From the NCBI RefSeq assembly GCF_964355755.1, contig NC_092678.1:7596922-7660921 (forward strand): DNA of 64,000 bases, in the 5' to 3' direction. Below are positions 22,640 through 36,049 of the stretch, one piece after another. Numbering within the stretch: position 1 is the stretch's first letter; each line of letters begins with the position of its first letter. The position numbers and the translations under genes are program-made. This stretch comes from Antedon mediterranea. Lineage: Eukaryota; Echinodermata; Crinoidea; Comatulida; Antedonidae. The notes under the pieces were generated by a model, which saw only the letters and a list, made by a program, of their open reading frames with translations, was not told the DNA's origin and did no database searches.

Positions 22640-25600
22640 TTTTAATTTTCTCGCTCAAACAATTAATCCTCATTTGATGACGTCATCACATCTAAAATAT
22701 TCACCTACATGTTTGTTTTTATAAAATGTCGGTAAAATTATCTTCTATCACAAAGTCAAAGTTTGAATTAAATTCTAGTTGTTCTTCTTTATTCTGTCAG
22801 TGTACTGATTGGGAAATGTTTTTTGGTTTAACAATGGCCGTGGTCCTATAGAATATAAAACATAAAAATTCCTCAAATTTTAATTACAATAGAATGACTT
22901 TAAATCTGTTTTTTTTTTTAAATTATGTTTAATTTTTTGTGTTAACTTTATAATCTTTTCATATAAGGTGATTGTAAAATAATTTTGTTGTTCCGGTATT
23001 AGTAGGAACACAGTCAATTTTTGTTGGAATACGCATTCAAGTTACGTTGGTATGGTGATTAAAAATAATCTGTTTTAGAGACAGAATATATAGAAATAAT
23101 ATTGTACCCTTATCTGGGCTACCACTATTTAATTTTGACGAAAGTAAAAATATTTTTTCAATGCACTTTATCTGTAGCCAAAATGGCTAAAGTCCGAATT
23201 TTTTCAAATGAATTGGTCTTTAGACAAAATTAAAAATTCATTCATGAGAGTGCCATTTCCGGGCATATTAAAAAAAAATTCATGTACATGCCAATGATGT
23301 GCAAAACTAACGTATGGAAAGTTCTCTATGAAAATGAAAAAAACAGTGTATCAACTGATATATACGAATGAAATATTATCACATGAAATCACAAACAAGC
23401 GAACGGTGTGTAAAACTCGCCAATCAAAAGTAGGTGATTGAAATATAGCCACGTCACATCGAAACCAGGCAAAAAAAAAAAACTGTTTGAAAAGTTGATG
23501 AACGAACTTACGAACAAGCGCACTGTGTGCAAAACAGGCAATGTATTATAATTGGAATTCGATGAACTATAATTCAGATGACTTGTTTGAAATGTTCATG
23601 AACTACTAGACTTGCCCCAAGTCTGTAGTTAGCTCGATGTTTGTCTGAACCTGAAACATACCGTATTAGGCTATATGAAGCGGGCCGTATGTAAATATGG
23701 ATTTCGAATCAACCAATGATAAAACGGATGTCATTTTGGTTTCAAAAAGAGTACTGATGATCGAGTCGTCGTGTAAGCAGGGAGTAATTGTTATCAACTT
23801 TTAGTAGAAACTGAAACAATTATTGTTGAAATATAAATTGTGACAGGTATTATAAAAGTGATTAGTTTTGATGCCGCAAAACGAGAGGTATGCTTTTGCT
23901 GTGTGAGTAATTTACATACTGGCTGCCTCTATGCCTAGTCGTAGACACAATCTCCAGACTATATCTACGCCTATATATAGCACAGTGCTGCACCCCTTAT
24001 GGCTTTTGATAAAATACTAATGTGTTATGATATCGATACATTGTAAGCAAGTTGGATGGCTGAAAAGGTAGTGCCTGGGTCTCGCAATGTAATGCTGTAG
24101 CGTTGGGCTAGGGTTAAAAAATCATTGTTCTTTTTTTTTTATTTTTACTCACCATCTTTTTTATTGACCATATTTCTAGAGGGATGTTTTTTTTTATGTT
24201 ACAAGGGCCAGAGGCCCAAGAAAGATCGGGTCACAATTATAGGCGTAGATATAGCAGGAATTGCATCTACAACTAGACGTAGACGTAGCCACTGCGATAT
24301 TTTTATATCAATTATTTTTTATTAAGGTCTCAAATTTTTATATCAATTGTTTTTAATTAAGGTCTCGAATTTTTATATAAATTGTTTTTTATTAAGGTCT
24401 CAGACATATGTCCTGTATAATGAACAATACAGGACAATCAGGAATAATCAATACTGTATTGGGATACTACTGTACGCTACTATATTGTGAGAGGTCAAAT
24501 ACCAACACGTCCATACTCGTAGAATGTGCAATCAGAAATAATGGAAATTGGTTCCAAAACTCTTTAAAAACGGTTTTTAGTTCAGCAGCGCTGAAATTCT
24601 TAGCTCATAAACTGAACAATCAAAGTCGTCTCAATTCAATTCAAAATTCTTTAATCATCCCACACAGGGCAATTCAAATAAAAAAGTCTGAATTAAAATG
24701 ATCTTGCAAAATATACAAAATATTACAATACACAGTACAATATAACAAGAGTCAAAGTTAAAGAATTTAAGAGGCATGAGCTCGAAATCACTGAACAAGG
24801 CATGGTTAACATTTTTTAGAATAGCTCTTAGGACCTAATGGAATTATTAGAACATTCCAATTCAATTGAAGATTCAGATTTAGGCCTATTACAGTTTAAT
24901 TATTGGCCTGTATATTTATCAATTGCAATACAGTATATTTTTTTTAAATTTTATACAAAGAATTCATTTATTTTATACATATGTTTTTCTACTGTATAAT
25001 ATTGATATCGTAATATCACAAAATAACAAAAACATGCTCTAATTTAATTTATCAATAGGCCTATATATAACACAGATCACTAAAGAACATAGATCACAAG
25101 TGCATACGTTTTTTTCAGTAAGTTGAACATAGTGTTTTTAAATGTTTAAACATCTTTGTTTATAGTTCTGATGAGAATAAATTACCTGAATTAATCACCA
25201 ATCATCTTCAGTGAAACATTTTTAATTCCTTGTTAAAAACTTTTGCATTCAAAGGACAGGAGAGATTGTTGCCAAATCAAAATTCAATACACATCGATAT
25301 ATTGCTTAACAATGATTCAGAATAATTATATGAAAACAAACGCTTTATAAATATTAATTACAAACATCGTTCCCGATTACCCCATTTATTAATGTCAACA
25401 TACTGTATCTAGAAGTGGATATAATTATCTAAACGCTTTATATATACTATTCATACAAGACCTTACAGAACAACTGCTACTAACTTCACTTGCCATTCTT
25501 TCACCAATAATAAAATTGGCAAAAACATTTTTTTTTATATCGGTTCATATTTTTTTCCATATTTTAAAAGTCCTCAAACTCTACTCCAACTTTGAATAAT

Positions 25601-28329
25601 ACATCTAAGTATATATTTATACCTGAAATCATTTATTTCCTCACTCTCAAACAATTTGCTACATGAAGATTAGTCGGTATTATATTATAACATTGACAAG
25701 GATCTTGTGCTTAAAAAAAAAACTGCCGCATTTACATGGAACTATTTAAAACTTTAGGATCATCAAATTGCTTAATAAATTTATTAACTATCAGTAAAAA
25801 TATGAATTTTAATACTTGTCTTATACAAAATTTCTGGATTTTAAGACGTACCGGAAGTTTTCTCAAACAAAATTATTAGATATAAAAGTCATTCATTTCT
25901 TTAAAATAACCAAGGTTTGCACGTGCAGTTACAAAAAAAAGAAATCTGTTTATAGATAAAATCATTTTAATGCGGAATAACCTACCAACTGAAATTAGAT
26001 ATTCCCAAACAATTTCTTTATTCAAAGTTAGATATCGATTTCCTTTTTTTTTACAAACCTAGGACGACAGCAACACAATGCAAAACAAGGTTTTCTTTAC
26101 CTGATTGTATTATCCCATATAAAGATGTTAATAAATAAATAAAAATGTTTTTATAAACACTAATTTTATTTACAGTTACATTGGTTGCCAGTAGAGAAGA
26201 GAATAATATACAATATACTATTAAAACACTACATTATATTCAAGCATAAAATAATTTAAATAAACGAATAAAATCCACAAACAGCAAATATAAGGACAGG
26301 TAATGCTTACCTTAAGTGATGAGGAGGCAAAGAGTATTTACTCGTATAGGCTGCCTCTCCTCATAGACTTTATATTTGTAAAGAGTGGCTCCTCACAGAC
26401 ATAAGAATTTCAGTAATTTTTTTTTTTTTTTTGCGAGTATTCTCAATGCACTTAGTATAAATCACAAATTTACGTCAGAGTAGGGCAAACATCTTACCTA
26501 TAAACTATGATAGTGTTAAGTAATACATTGGTGCTATCCTGTACTATTCTGTACTGGCAAGCTTCATTATACTGACCGATACAATTTAGGCCTACTATTG
26601 TTGCTACATGTGTAGCACCTGTAGTTGTACTGTGGTATTGCAACTGAGCAGAAACAAACAATAGAACAATTTCTGGCCAACCACGTGGTTGAAATTATAT
26701 GTAAATTAGGTTAAATGAATTAATGAGTAATTGAACAATTATTCAAGCATTAACTAACAATAGCTACTGCTACACTGCAGTTAAAGTAGGCCAATACCAG
26801 CATTCACAACTTTTAACCAATCTCCATGCTTTGAACAGTTCATGAACTCCGAAAAAAGTGAAGCAGGCCTTTTGATTCAATATTTCGAACTACTACAGTT
26901 AATCAGTTACAATATATGGAAACATAAATGATTATTAAGAATATATTTAATACTATCTTAATGTTTAAAGGGATGGTGGTAATAAACAGACATTTCTAAT
27001 TGTGTTTGAGGAGATCCCTGCCATCCTCAATATTTCTTTAAAAAGAAACTTTTCCAGAAGCGCCATTTTCCGGTTTATAATAATTGGTCTATGGGTTAAA
27101 GAACCTGCATAAACTAGAGAGAAAACGATCTCATAAATATCGTTATTGTAAGAATAATTAAAAAACGGTCAAACATTTGAATTGTTTTATTTTCCATTAA
27201 TTTCTTCATTAATTTATTTCTGCATTTTTAAAATCAGAATTTCTTCCTTGATTCCTTCATTTTATTCTTTTTTTTTCTTCCTTTTTGTTTCCTCTCAATT
27301 ACAATCAAATCAAATCAATCAATCTAATTTTTTTAGCGTTAACCACCTATATTATTCCATTGTTACTCTTTTCCTCAGTTATTTTCTTATATTTTCTCCT
27401 ATCCTTTATACGATTTGATCAACAACAATTCGATCACTAGTATGTTCATAAAATGTTATACTTATATATTTCTCGCATTATACACCTTTTTTCATGATTT
27501 TTTTAAAATTTATATTATAATTATATATTATATTCTTTGCACATCATGTATTGACTGAGTATTATAATTATTATAAATATTTTATTTCATGCCAAGGTAT
27601 ATGTAGACTGGGCTTAAGCCTATTCTCACTCCAAGGTTATTATTATTCATATGTGATGATAAGGACAGGCTGTGTAATATAAAAATGTATTATATTCAGT
27701 CAGAATGATAAAGTTACTAACTACTAAAAGCAGAATAATTTACAACTTTATACTATCCAGGTGTTCCTTGCACATACATGCACACCTTTAAAGACCTAGT
27801 ATATATCTAATTCTTTGCAACTATTAGGGACCAATATGTAATATGATATTGATATTTTTTGAGTGCGTCATTTTTTCAACTCCTTTTTGGTGGCCATTTT
27901 AGATTTCATTTTTGTCCTGAGGTTTCCAAAAATACCAAAATCTTACAGGCTCCATTTTTTGTAACATATTGGTCCCCAATAAACTGAATATTACAAATAT
28001 ATTTACGGGAGTACAACATCATTTTGGGCTTTATCCTATTCTCACTCATAGGTTTAGTATTCATTGGTGACCAATATTATATTATAAATAATATTATTAT
28101 AAGGACAGAGTATTATTATTTCCATTTGACAGGCTGAGTAATATGAGTATATATTATATTTATTTAAAAGCATTGACTGAACAAAATGTACCAAAGTATG
28201 TATTTGCTATTACCTTGTACCAGTATTATCATTGTCATTAAGTGTATAATAGGTTATTATTACATTGTGTTTAAAAAGAATGAAAGTTTGAAAGGATACA
28301 TGTTAATTGTTTTTCAAACCATGAAACAA
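22640..28329. other. Intergenic sequence between gene A end and the 22.4-kb exon
   Basis: It is AT-rich and noncoding as far as I can see. It holds three direct copies of about 39 bp (AAGGTCTCAAATTTTTATAT type) at 24301-24401, a reversed LINE tail-like stretch around 24630-24720, and a small TIR element at 27827-27976. Confidence 0.45.
27827..27976. mobile_element. Small inverted-repeat element
   Basis: GGGACCAATATGT at the left end is inverted as ACATATTGGTCCC at the right, about 150 bp apart. The interior has GGTGGCCATTTTAGATTTC. It is possibly a miniature DNA transposon or a solo foldback end. Confidence 0.5.
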
Positions 28330-29400
28330 TTAATCTAAAGGTTTTAACAATATGATAAATGTTAAGCAACACGATGAATGTTAAGAATCACAATGAATGA
28401 TAAGAATCATGTTGAATGATAAGAATCATGTTGAATGATAAGAATCATAATGAATGATAATCATGATGAATGTTAAGAATCATAATAAATGTTAAGAATT
28501 ATGATGAATGATAAGAATAATGAAGAATGATAAGAATCATGATGAATGATAAGAATCATGATGAATGATAAGAATCATGATGAATGTTAAGAATCATGTT
28601 GAATGATAAGAATTATGAATGATAAGAATCATGATGAATGATAAGAATCATGATGAATGTTAAGAATCATGATGAATGTTAAGAATCATGATGAATGATA
28701 AGAATTATGAATGATAAGAATCATGATGAATGATAAGAATTATGAATGATAAGAATCATGATGAATGATAAGAATCATGATGAATGATAAGAATCATGAT
28801 GAATGTTAAGAATCATGATGAATGTTAAGAATCATGATGAATGATAAGAATTATGAATGATAAGAATCATGATGAATGATAAGAATCATGATGAATGATA
28901 AGAATCATGATGAATGTTAAGAATCATGATGAATGTTAAGAAACATAATAAATGTTAAGAATCATGATGAATGATAAGAATAATGATGAATGTTAAGAAT
29001 CATGATGAATAATAAGAATTATGATAAATGATAAGAATGATGATGAATGATAAGAATTATGATAAATGATAAGAATAATGATGAATGTTAAGAATCATGA
29101 TGAATAATAAGAATTATGATAAATGATAAGAATGATGATGAATGATAAGAATCATGATGAATAATAAGAATTATGATAAATGATAAGAATAATGATGAAT
29201 GTTAAGAATCATGATGAATAATAAGAATTATGATAAATGATAAGAATGATGATGAATGATAAGAATCATGATGAATGATGTTGAATGATAAGAATCATGA
29301 TGAATGATAATCATGATGAATGTTAAGAATTATAATGAATGTTAAGAATCATGATAAATGATAAGAATTATGATAAATGATAAGAATTATGATAAACAAT
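28330..29400. repeat. Minisatellite of about 19 bp downstream of gene A
   Basis: More than 50 head-to-tail units of the GATAAGAATCATGATGAAT type alternate with shorter 15-16-bp variants and with GTTAAGAATCATGATGAAT. Higher-order blocks of four to six units recur. It starts about 150 bases beyond the stop codon of gene A. Confidence 0.95.
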
Positions 29401-29553
29401 AGTAGTGATATTATGAATACGAATCATGATTTACATTATAAATCATGTTTTGACTAATACAAGAATCAATCAATCTTATGAGCATGAGCAAATAAGACTA
29501 TATAATAATTTGTAGTACAAGAAACAAAAGAAATCACTAATTACGAAATCACA

Positions 29554-29597
29554 TCAATGTACAACTTCATAATTTTCATATTCTTGCTCACATACAC
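29554..29597 (-). CDS. Gene A terminal exon: end of cytoplasmic tail
   Basis: The acceptor TTTATGTTTACTTTCAG is followed by 44 bases that, completing the phase-1 codon from the 32222 donor, read G-VCEQEYENYEVVH and stop. The frame join, the strong acceptor and the acidic, tyrosine-rich sequence make it a convincing last exon. YEN is a pYxN-type motif of the kind bound by Grb2-family SH2 domains, and a second tyrosine follows two residues later (YEVV). Phosphorylation is inferred, not shown. No AATAAA was seen in the first 150 bases downstream. The minisatellite at 28330-29400 begins close behind. Confidence 0.72.
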
Positions 29598-30254
29598 CTG
29601 AAAGTAAACATAAAAATATTAGTAACTAGAATTTAAAAAAACGCAAGTGGCCCAAATCATGCTCTAAATTGATCAAAACGTAATTTTAAGCATTTATAAT
29701 TGTTAAATATGTATTGTCCCCTGAAAAAATAATTTTTAAAATTTTTGTTGTTGAATATGCCACAATTTCACATAATAATTATCCACTTTGACCAAAGATT
29801 GAAAAAAAAAAAATTGTTTGCCTGAAAAAACCATAATTTAAAGCAAAAAATATTCAAATTGGCTGCCAGCCAATGGATTTTTGGTTGAATTTAACCATTT
29901 ATTTTGTCATTTTACAAGAGAAAACACAATTTATTTTCATTTTTTTTTCTACGGAAGTGATTAACTTCTACAAAATAACCTATTCAAAGTCTGATTTAAT
30001 TAATTGTTTATGTTTTTAGAGGACAATACATCTTTAACGCGTACGTTTTTATTTCCTAATATTTTTACCCTTGACCTGAAGTTTATGTATAGTGAATTTC
30101 ATTGAATCGCTCGCACACCTTCTAGTGGGTGTACCCGAATGGTTTTCGGAAACATGGCCAACGCCTCTGGGTGACACCTATGCATATAACTGATGAGTAA
30201 TACATGTTTATTTCTGATGTTTCATGGTGTTCCTTTATTATGTATGCAAAAATA

Positions 30255-30640
30255 TCGCTTCCAGGGTAATATTAGTTAAATTACTAAAACGAATTGTAGT
30301 TCACATTATAAAGTAAAGGCCTTTAATCAGTATAATTGATTAGTTGATGATCTAAAACAAATAAATTGTAGTTGACGTAAAAGTAAAGGCATTCAATAAT
30401 AGTTAAATTAAAACAAATTGTAGTTCACGTAAAGTAAAGCCCTTTAATCAATATAATTAATTAGTTGAATATCTAAAACAAATAAATTGTAGTTCACAAT
30501 TCAGTTGAATCACTAAAATCACATTGTAGTTCACGTAAAAGTAAAGGCCTTCACTAATTAAATAAATAATGAATTACTAAGTAATTACCGTAGTTACTAA
30601 CTAAAAAAAAATGGTACTTAGGACGTAAAGTAAAAGCCTG
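30255..30640. repeat. Degenerate tandem repeat
   Basis: Four to five diverged copies of a roughly 90-bp unit contain AATTGTAGTTCACGTAAAAG and AAAGGCCTTTAATCA. It lies in the last intron of gene A. Confidence 0.65.
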
Positions 30641-32221
30641 TTATTTCAGGCCGGCATATGTCCTGCCACTCCCTATTTCATATAGAATTAATATCAATTA
30701 GTTATTCATTGTGCCGTGTATCCATATTTTCTGGACTTATTGACAAATAAAAATATTGAATGTCGTCACCAATGGCCATTTTGCGGTTAGTCACAGGACC
30801 CGGAAGCCAGTTGAACAGCGCGAGTGTGTGAAAATGACCCTAAAAAATGTTTGATAGGAAACGCTAAAATTTGTCGTTATAAAAGACAAAAATAGCGTAA
30901 TACTGAAAACGAATGTTATCAAATATACGTTTCGCGATACATCTGAGATAGAAGATGAAGTAGGTATCAAAGGTGGAGATTTTTCCCAAAGTTTTTCCAT
31001 TGTGCTTGCCTATGTTAGAATTAAGCATAATTTATATATAGATATGTGATGAAGAGTTATGGAGATATGATCGATAATGTGATTTCACAAAATGGCATAT
31101 AAATGACGTCACAGATAAGCGATCACGCTGAGAAGCGTATTAGGAATAAATTTAATTATTTAAAAGATATTTTTTGGCAATCGCTGACATTTAACTTTTT
31201 GAGATAATTGTTACACAAATAAGAATAAAAATGTTATACAATAAAAATAGGTGATCATCTCTGAAAATCCTCCAAATACGTACAGTACCAAAGGTTAATC
31301 GTAAATTGAAAAATTTGTGAATCGATCGTGAATAACTTGTACTTTCTTCCCTGTATGAGCGTAAGTCGATAAATGTAAATTGCGAATTTTGCGGCTGAAA
31401 AAATAAATATGCAGTTTGGTCCCTGGATGTAACATGATATTGATGCATTTACCATGCAACAATGAGCTAAGCCACAAAAGACACCGCCAGACAACCGCGT
31501 ATCTATTGTTTAGATCGCTGGCAGTTAGTTATCATCACCATGTAGGCATACTGTAGTTTACATTATGGCATCCGATTATTTTTTTTTCTAGGCCACCCGC
31601 TGATACGTACTCAACTGTATCAAATACCTATTTACATTGATAACAGTTTTAATTATGGTTGTAGTGACCCACTCATACCCAAATGTTCCAGTAAACTCCA
31701 ACGAACCTTCGTCGTACAACAGTTGCTGACAAACATACTCACTATGCAAACAATTCGTCATCTATACACACCCCATTCGCCAAAAATATTGACCAATAGA
31801 GGAAGAATTGTTTTGACCATTATTCAATGATATATCTGACGGTATTTATTTATATTGACAGCCAAAACGAAGTCATTGTTTATTGAACAAAGGTCTTACA
31901 AACTACTGTCTACATACATATCTATATGACTCTCTTCCCTGACGTGCTTCGAGTGTGGCATGCCAAGTCCTAGTTTCCAAATACTTTTTCAGCCCCTTAG
32001 TAATCTATAAGCTTTCGCATGGTAACTGTTTCCTAATAATTCGTTCTCTTGAATTTAACTGCCTAAAACAGCGGCGCAAAAACCATACAATGATACCACA
32101 AAATATGGAGGCAGCAAAGTGCTGAATTTACATATTCATTTTCATAATCAGAATAAAATTTGTATAAAAAATAATAAATAAATAAAAACATTTTAATTAT
32201 TAACAAAACTATGATTCATAC

Positions 32222-32382
32222 CGTCATCGGGCAACTCTGGCAATGGAGGATATGCAATGCCAGTGGACGTCGTCATATAGCTTTGAAATCCTTCATTAAT
32301 GTGTGTAGTTATTGTTGGCAAAGTAAGAATGTTCATCTCTCTGGTATTATTAATCTTTTGTTTCTTCTGCATATAAAAGAGC
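32222..32382 (-). CDS. Gene A exon: juxtamembrane and cytoplasmic region
   Basis: The acceptor TTTTACTTTCTTAATAG opens a 161-bp exon that begins with one base completing a phase-2 codon. Joined to the transmembrane exon it reads AYF-R-LFYMQKKQKINNTR, i.e. a basic stop-transfer cluster directly after the membrane segment. It continues through LPTITTHINEGFQSYM to TGIAYPPLPELPDD and a GTATGA donor in phase 1. PPLP and PELP are proline-rich motifs of the kind recognised by WW or SH3 domains. The entry phase (2) fits the transmembrane exon and the exit phase (1) fits the terminal exon at 29597. No domain homology is recognised. Confidence 0.75.
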
Positions 32383-32548
32383 CTATTAAGAAAGTAAAAA
32401 GTTTTAATTTTAAAAAAAGCATTAGTATTGTGTGAAAGCATTGCTTTTATAGATGGCATGAAAGAAGGAAAGTGATCCCTTGATTGCAGCTTTGCAAAAC
32501 ATGAAATCTTCTGTGTCATGTAATAATGATCTCTTAAAATTATGGCAC

Positions 32549-33704
32549 GCCGTTTACGCAACATTTCGATGATATGAATTTTATGACGTGATATGTGAAT
32601 GAAATGCATCGATATGAATTGAATGGCGCAACCAGATCCATCTCTAATTGTAATTATATTATTCCTCGACCTTCATTAGAGATTCTTAAACAATGTTTCA
32701 GTTATAAAGCGCCTATCTATTTTAATATGATTCCTAAAATCATTCAAAAATCTGAAAATATTATTTCCTTTAAACGTGAACTTATTTAATTTATTTCTAG
32801 TTAATATTGTTCGTACTGTGAATATATATTTTTTATCTGTCAACGATTTTAAATTCTATATGAATTTATATAATCATTGTAAATTTATAGGCCTATATTA
32901 TGTCATTTGAATATTTAACATTTTATGTGTTGTACTCTATGTATGTTTTATCGAGGGCCCTGAATGATCAGTTCTATTAGGAACTGGATAGGCTACCCTC
33001 AGTAAATATGGTAATACATAAATAAATATATGAATGAAATGTTTTGAATAAAATGTTTTGAATGAAATGTTTTGAATGAAATGTTTTGAATGAAATGTTT
33101 TGAATTGAATGGTTTGAATGAAATGTTTTTAATGAAATATTTTGAATGAAATGTTTTGAATTAAATGTTTTGAACAAAATGTTTTGAATGAAATGTTTGA
33201 ATTGAATTGAAAAGTCAAACTATTGGAGGCGATGTCATTCTCGCTCGCGATTTTTTTCCCACGTTGTCATTAATATGGATCCTTTACAGAGAACCCTAAC
33301 AGACCTGAAACAGTGGAATACATATTTCCAAACCCAGGTCTGTTAGGATTCTCTGTAAAGGATCCATATTGATGACAGCGTGGAAAGAAGATGAGGGTAC
33401 CCAGGCTTAAGAGGTTGAGAACAAAATCGCAAGCGGGAATGACATACGCCTCCACATTTTATTCAAAACATTTCATTCAAAACATTCAATTCAAAACATT
33501 TCATTCAAAACATTTAATTCAAAACATTCAATTCAAAACATTTCATTCAAACATTCAATTCAAACCATTTCATTTAAAACATTTTACTTAAAACATTTCA
33601 TTCAAAACATTGCATTCATGATCGTGCCATTCAATTTATACCGATGCATTTCATTCACATATCGCGTCATAAAATTTATATCATCGAAATGTTGCGTAAA
33701 CGGC
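32549..33704. repeat. Foldback with inverted 14-bp minisatellites
   Basis: The ends GCCGTTTACGCAACATTTCG and its inverse bracket an element whose arms contain GAATGAAATGTTTT units (33027-33200) and their inverse (33460-33610). At the centre is a long hairpin (TATGGATCCTTTACAGAGAA and inverse, 33272-33375). A LINE fragment interrupts the left arm. Confidence 0.85.
32620..33020 (+). mobile_element. LINE 3' fragment inside the foldback
   Basis: The plus strand encodes IPRPSLEILKQCFSYKAPIY and FNMIPKIIQKSENIISFKRE, the usual C-terminal end of LINE ORF2 proteins. A 3' UTR follows and ends near GTAAATATGGTAATACATAA. It is 5'-truncated. Confidence 0.75.
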
Positions 33705-34869
33705 GTTCCATATAAAATAGATCTGTGTCTAATTTAACTGTTTTCTTTATTAAATTTGTATTTACAAACCGCAATAACATTATTAAAATAAAACCATTGA
33801 AAAGTGTAGGCAGTTTAAGAACAGGATTATAATTCATTAGGAATGGAAACAAGAGACACAAAAATATGGCATTTAACAATGTTAAAAACTCAAAGCAAGG
33901 AAAGTTTATATACAAAGTGAACTAATATGAAAATAATATTCAAACTTTATATTTTAAATAGTTGCCAAAGACAAATTAGGTGATATGTAGCATATTTGCT
34001 GTAAAGTTGTTTAAGAATTAATTTAATACCAATTTATTTGAAATACAGTAACAGCATACAATGAATGGTGTAATAAAGCTTTAAACCAGGAATGTGTCTA
34101 TAAGAAATGTGAAAGGAAGTGCACTCCTCTTTAAAAAAAGACATTATCAAAATGAAGCAAATATTCTAGAAAAAGAACCTGCAAAATAACTTTTCATTTA
34201 AGTAAATTATAATTAAAATATAACCAGGTGCAACCCAAGCATTGACAAAATAAACCTGCATAAGTATATCTATTTGAAGGTGAGCTACCATTATAGAATT
34301 AGAAAGATGCATGTTACCACAGGTCTATAAGCAAGCTTTTGCATCAACAACAGATGTTTGAGAATCAATCAGTGCATATGCCCTAGCCAATAACAGGTTT
34401 GACAAATTTATCGTTTGTGCTGTAGAAAAAAGATAGTGACTTGAAATGAAACATAATAAACAAGAAATACAGTATACATATTTATCATGATTAAAATTAT
34501 ATTCTATAATTGCAGATAAAGCATATCCATGGAGTATTGGCATATTTGACACTTTCAGGAGTAAAGTGTGATGAAATCATCTAGACCAAGGCCTACCACC
34601 AGGACACTAATCCATAACTCATTCTCACATTGCGAAGTGTGAAATATGATATATGTTGTATTCACTGAACCACTTAAAAAAATTAGTACATTTGTATTGA
34701 AAGTGTATTTCTGTTTAAAGAAAGAATAAATCCTTTGGTACCAAAAATGTCATCGGTAAGATGAATGCTTTTAAAGATTGCATAATTTAATAAAAAAAAC
34801 CTGGTTAACAGGGTATGCTCACAAAACAGAGAGTAAATGAGGCATTTATATGTATAAGTTTTAAAAAAC

Positions 34870-34951
34870 CTGAAATAAGCTGAAGACGTCATTAATATGA
34901 TGATACCAAATATTACTAATAGTGTTATCAGGTAAACAGGAACAGAATTAC
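34870..34951 (-). CDS. Gene A exon: transmembrane segment
   Basis: The acceptor TTATTTACCTTTAG is followed by 82 bases encoding NSVPVYLITLLVIFGIII and then LMTSSAYF, a single hydrophobic span of about 20 residues. It enters in phase 1, as every HYR exon does, and exits in phase 2 at AG|GTTTTT. Joined upstream to the last HYR exon (GTT AGT A) it gives RIVSS-NSVPVYL, so the membrane span follows the HYR array after only a few residues. It is followed in frame by a basic cytoplasmic stretch. The topology is that of a type I single-pass receptor. Confidence 0.8.
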
Positions 34952-35260
34952 CTAAAGGTAAATAAAAAAATATTAAACAAAAAACCTTTAAATTTCCATT
35001 TTCTGACAAATTTCTTATAATAATAAAAACATAATATTATTAACATTTTTGAGGGGAAATAACTACTCTCAAAATCAAAATAAAGGAAACTTCATTTTAG
35101 AAACATTTGTTATTTAAAAAAAGAAAATATGGTAATACATCTACAAAAAGTACCAAACAACACCCTACTACTAAATACTAAACCAACAAATCACTACAGG
35201 CACTTTCTTTTAAAAATTTGTTTAAAATGTTTAAATTAGTAAAATAAACTTATGACTTAC

Positions 35261-35500
35261 TACTAACAATGCGCACAGTAAATGTGCAGCTTTCTGTATT
35301 ACCAGAAGTATCTGTAGCAATACATGTGACTTTAGTTGAACCAATATTAAAAGATGAACCAGAAGGTGGGGTACAAGTAGCTGTCAAACCAGTATCAACA
35401 TTGTCAGTGACTGAGGGGTCATCCCAGGTCACTGTAGCTTGGTCAGTGCTTGAATTTTCTTCAGTGTTTTCTGGACAGGTAACAACAGGAGAACCAATAT
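35261..35500 (-). CDS. Gene A exon: HYR domain 7 (membrane-proximal)
   Basis: The 240-bp symmetric phase 1-1 exon encodes IGSPVVTCPENTEENS, then ATVTWDDPSVTDNVDTGL, TATCTPPSGSSFNIGST, KVTCIATDTSGNTESC and TFTVRIV. These are the landmarks of a hyalin repeat, an immunoglobulin-like fold of about 80 residues with four cysteines found in sea urchin hyalin and in many receptors and complement-like proteins. The acceptor is CTTGTAG and the donor GTAAGT. It is the last HYR module before the transmembrane exon 309 bp downstream. Confidence 0.93.
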
Positions 35501-36049
35501 CTACAAGAAATACATTAGTTTAAAATAAACGGTGCTCATATTACTTTAGCTTATAGCTAGGGTTGCCACTCCACAGTAGTTATACGATGTTAGTGCAGTA
35601 GGTCTACCCTTTGCAGATTCATTTTTTTCGAAAGTTTTCCCAATATACATACAGTACAGTTGTAAGTACATTTTACCAAAACATATATCCCGATAAGCCA
35701 ACAGAAGGCCAATAGTGTTATTATTATATAAAGGTATTGTAATGATTTTGGGGTAGAAGGAATAGATAGAGGGCGGCAGATGGAGGCAGAGTAGGCAGAA
35801 GTTGTAGCAGAGAACGGACGTGAGAAAAAAGGGCAGAGAGGGATTGGAGAAGGAAGGCAATGGTGACCTCGAGCTGCATTAAAAAGGAGAGAGAGATTGG
35901 AGCTGGAAAAGCGGAGAACCAGGGAGAAGACGTGTTAAATAAGTAAAGATATCAGAGAAATTGGAAAACAAAGTGTAGAGAAGATTAGAGAAAAGAAAGA
36001 GAAAATTAGAGTTGAATAATAAAAGGAGAGTTTAGACACAGTAAGTAAA

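Noticed and set aside
28330-29400. Regular short repeats, considered as CRISPR-like
   Set aside because: There are no unique spacers and the genome is eukaryotic; it is a simple minisatellite.
30791-31000. A 69-codon frame with a hydrophobic stretch, tempting as a membrane exon
   Set aside because: The region is a dispersed repeat also present at 5538-5800, where the frame is not kept.
32193-32609. A 138-codon minus-strand frame starting at 32609
   Set aside because: Only its downstream part (32222-32382) is exonic by splice sites and phase; the upstream part reads through an intron and the foldback end.
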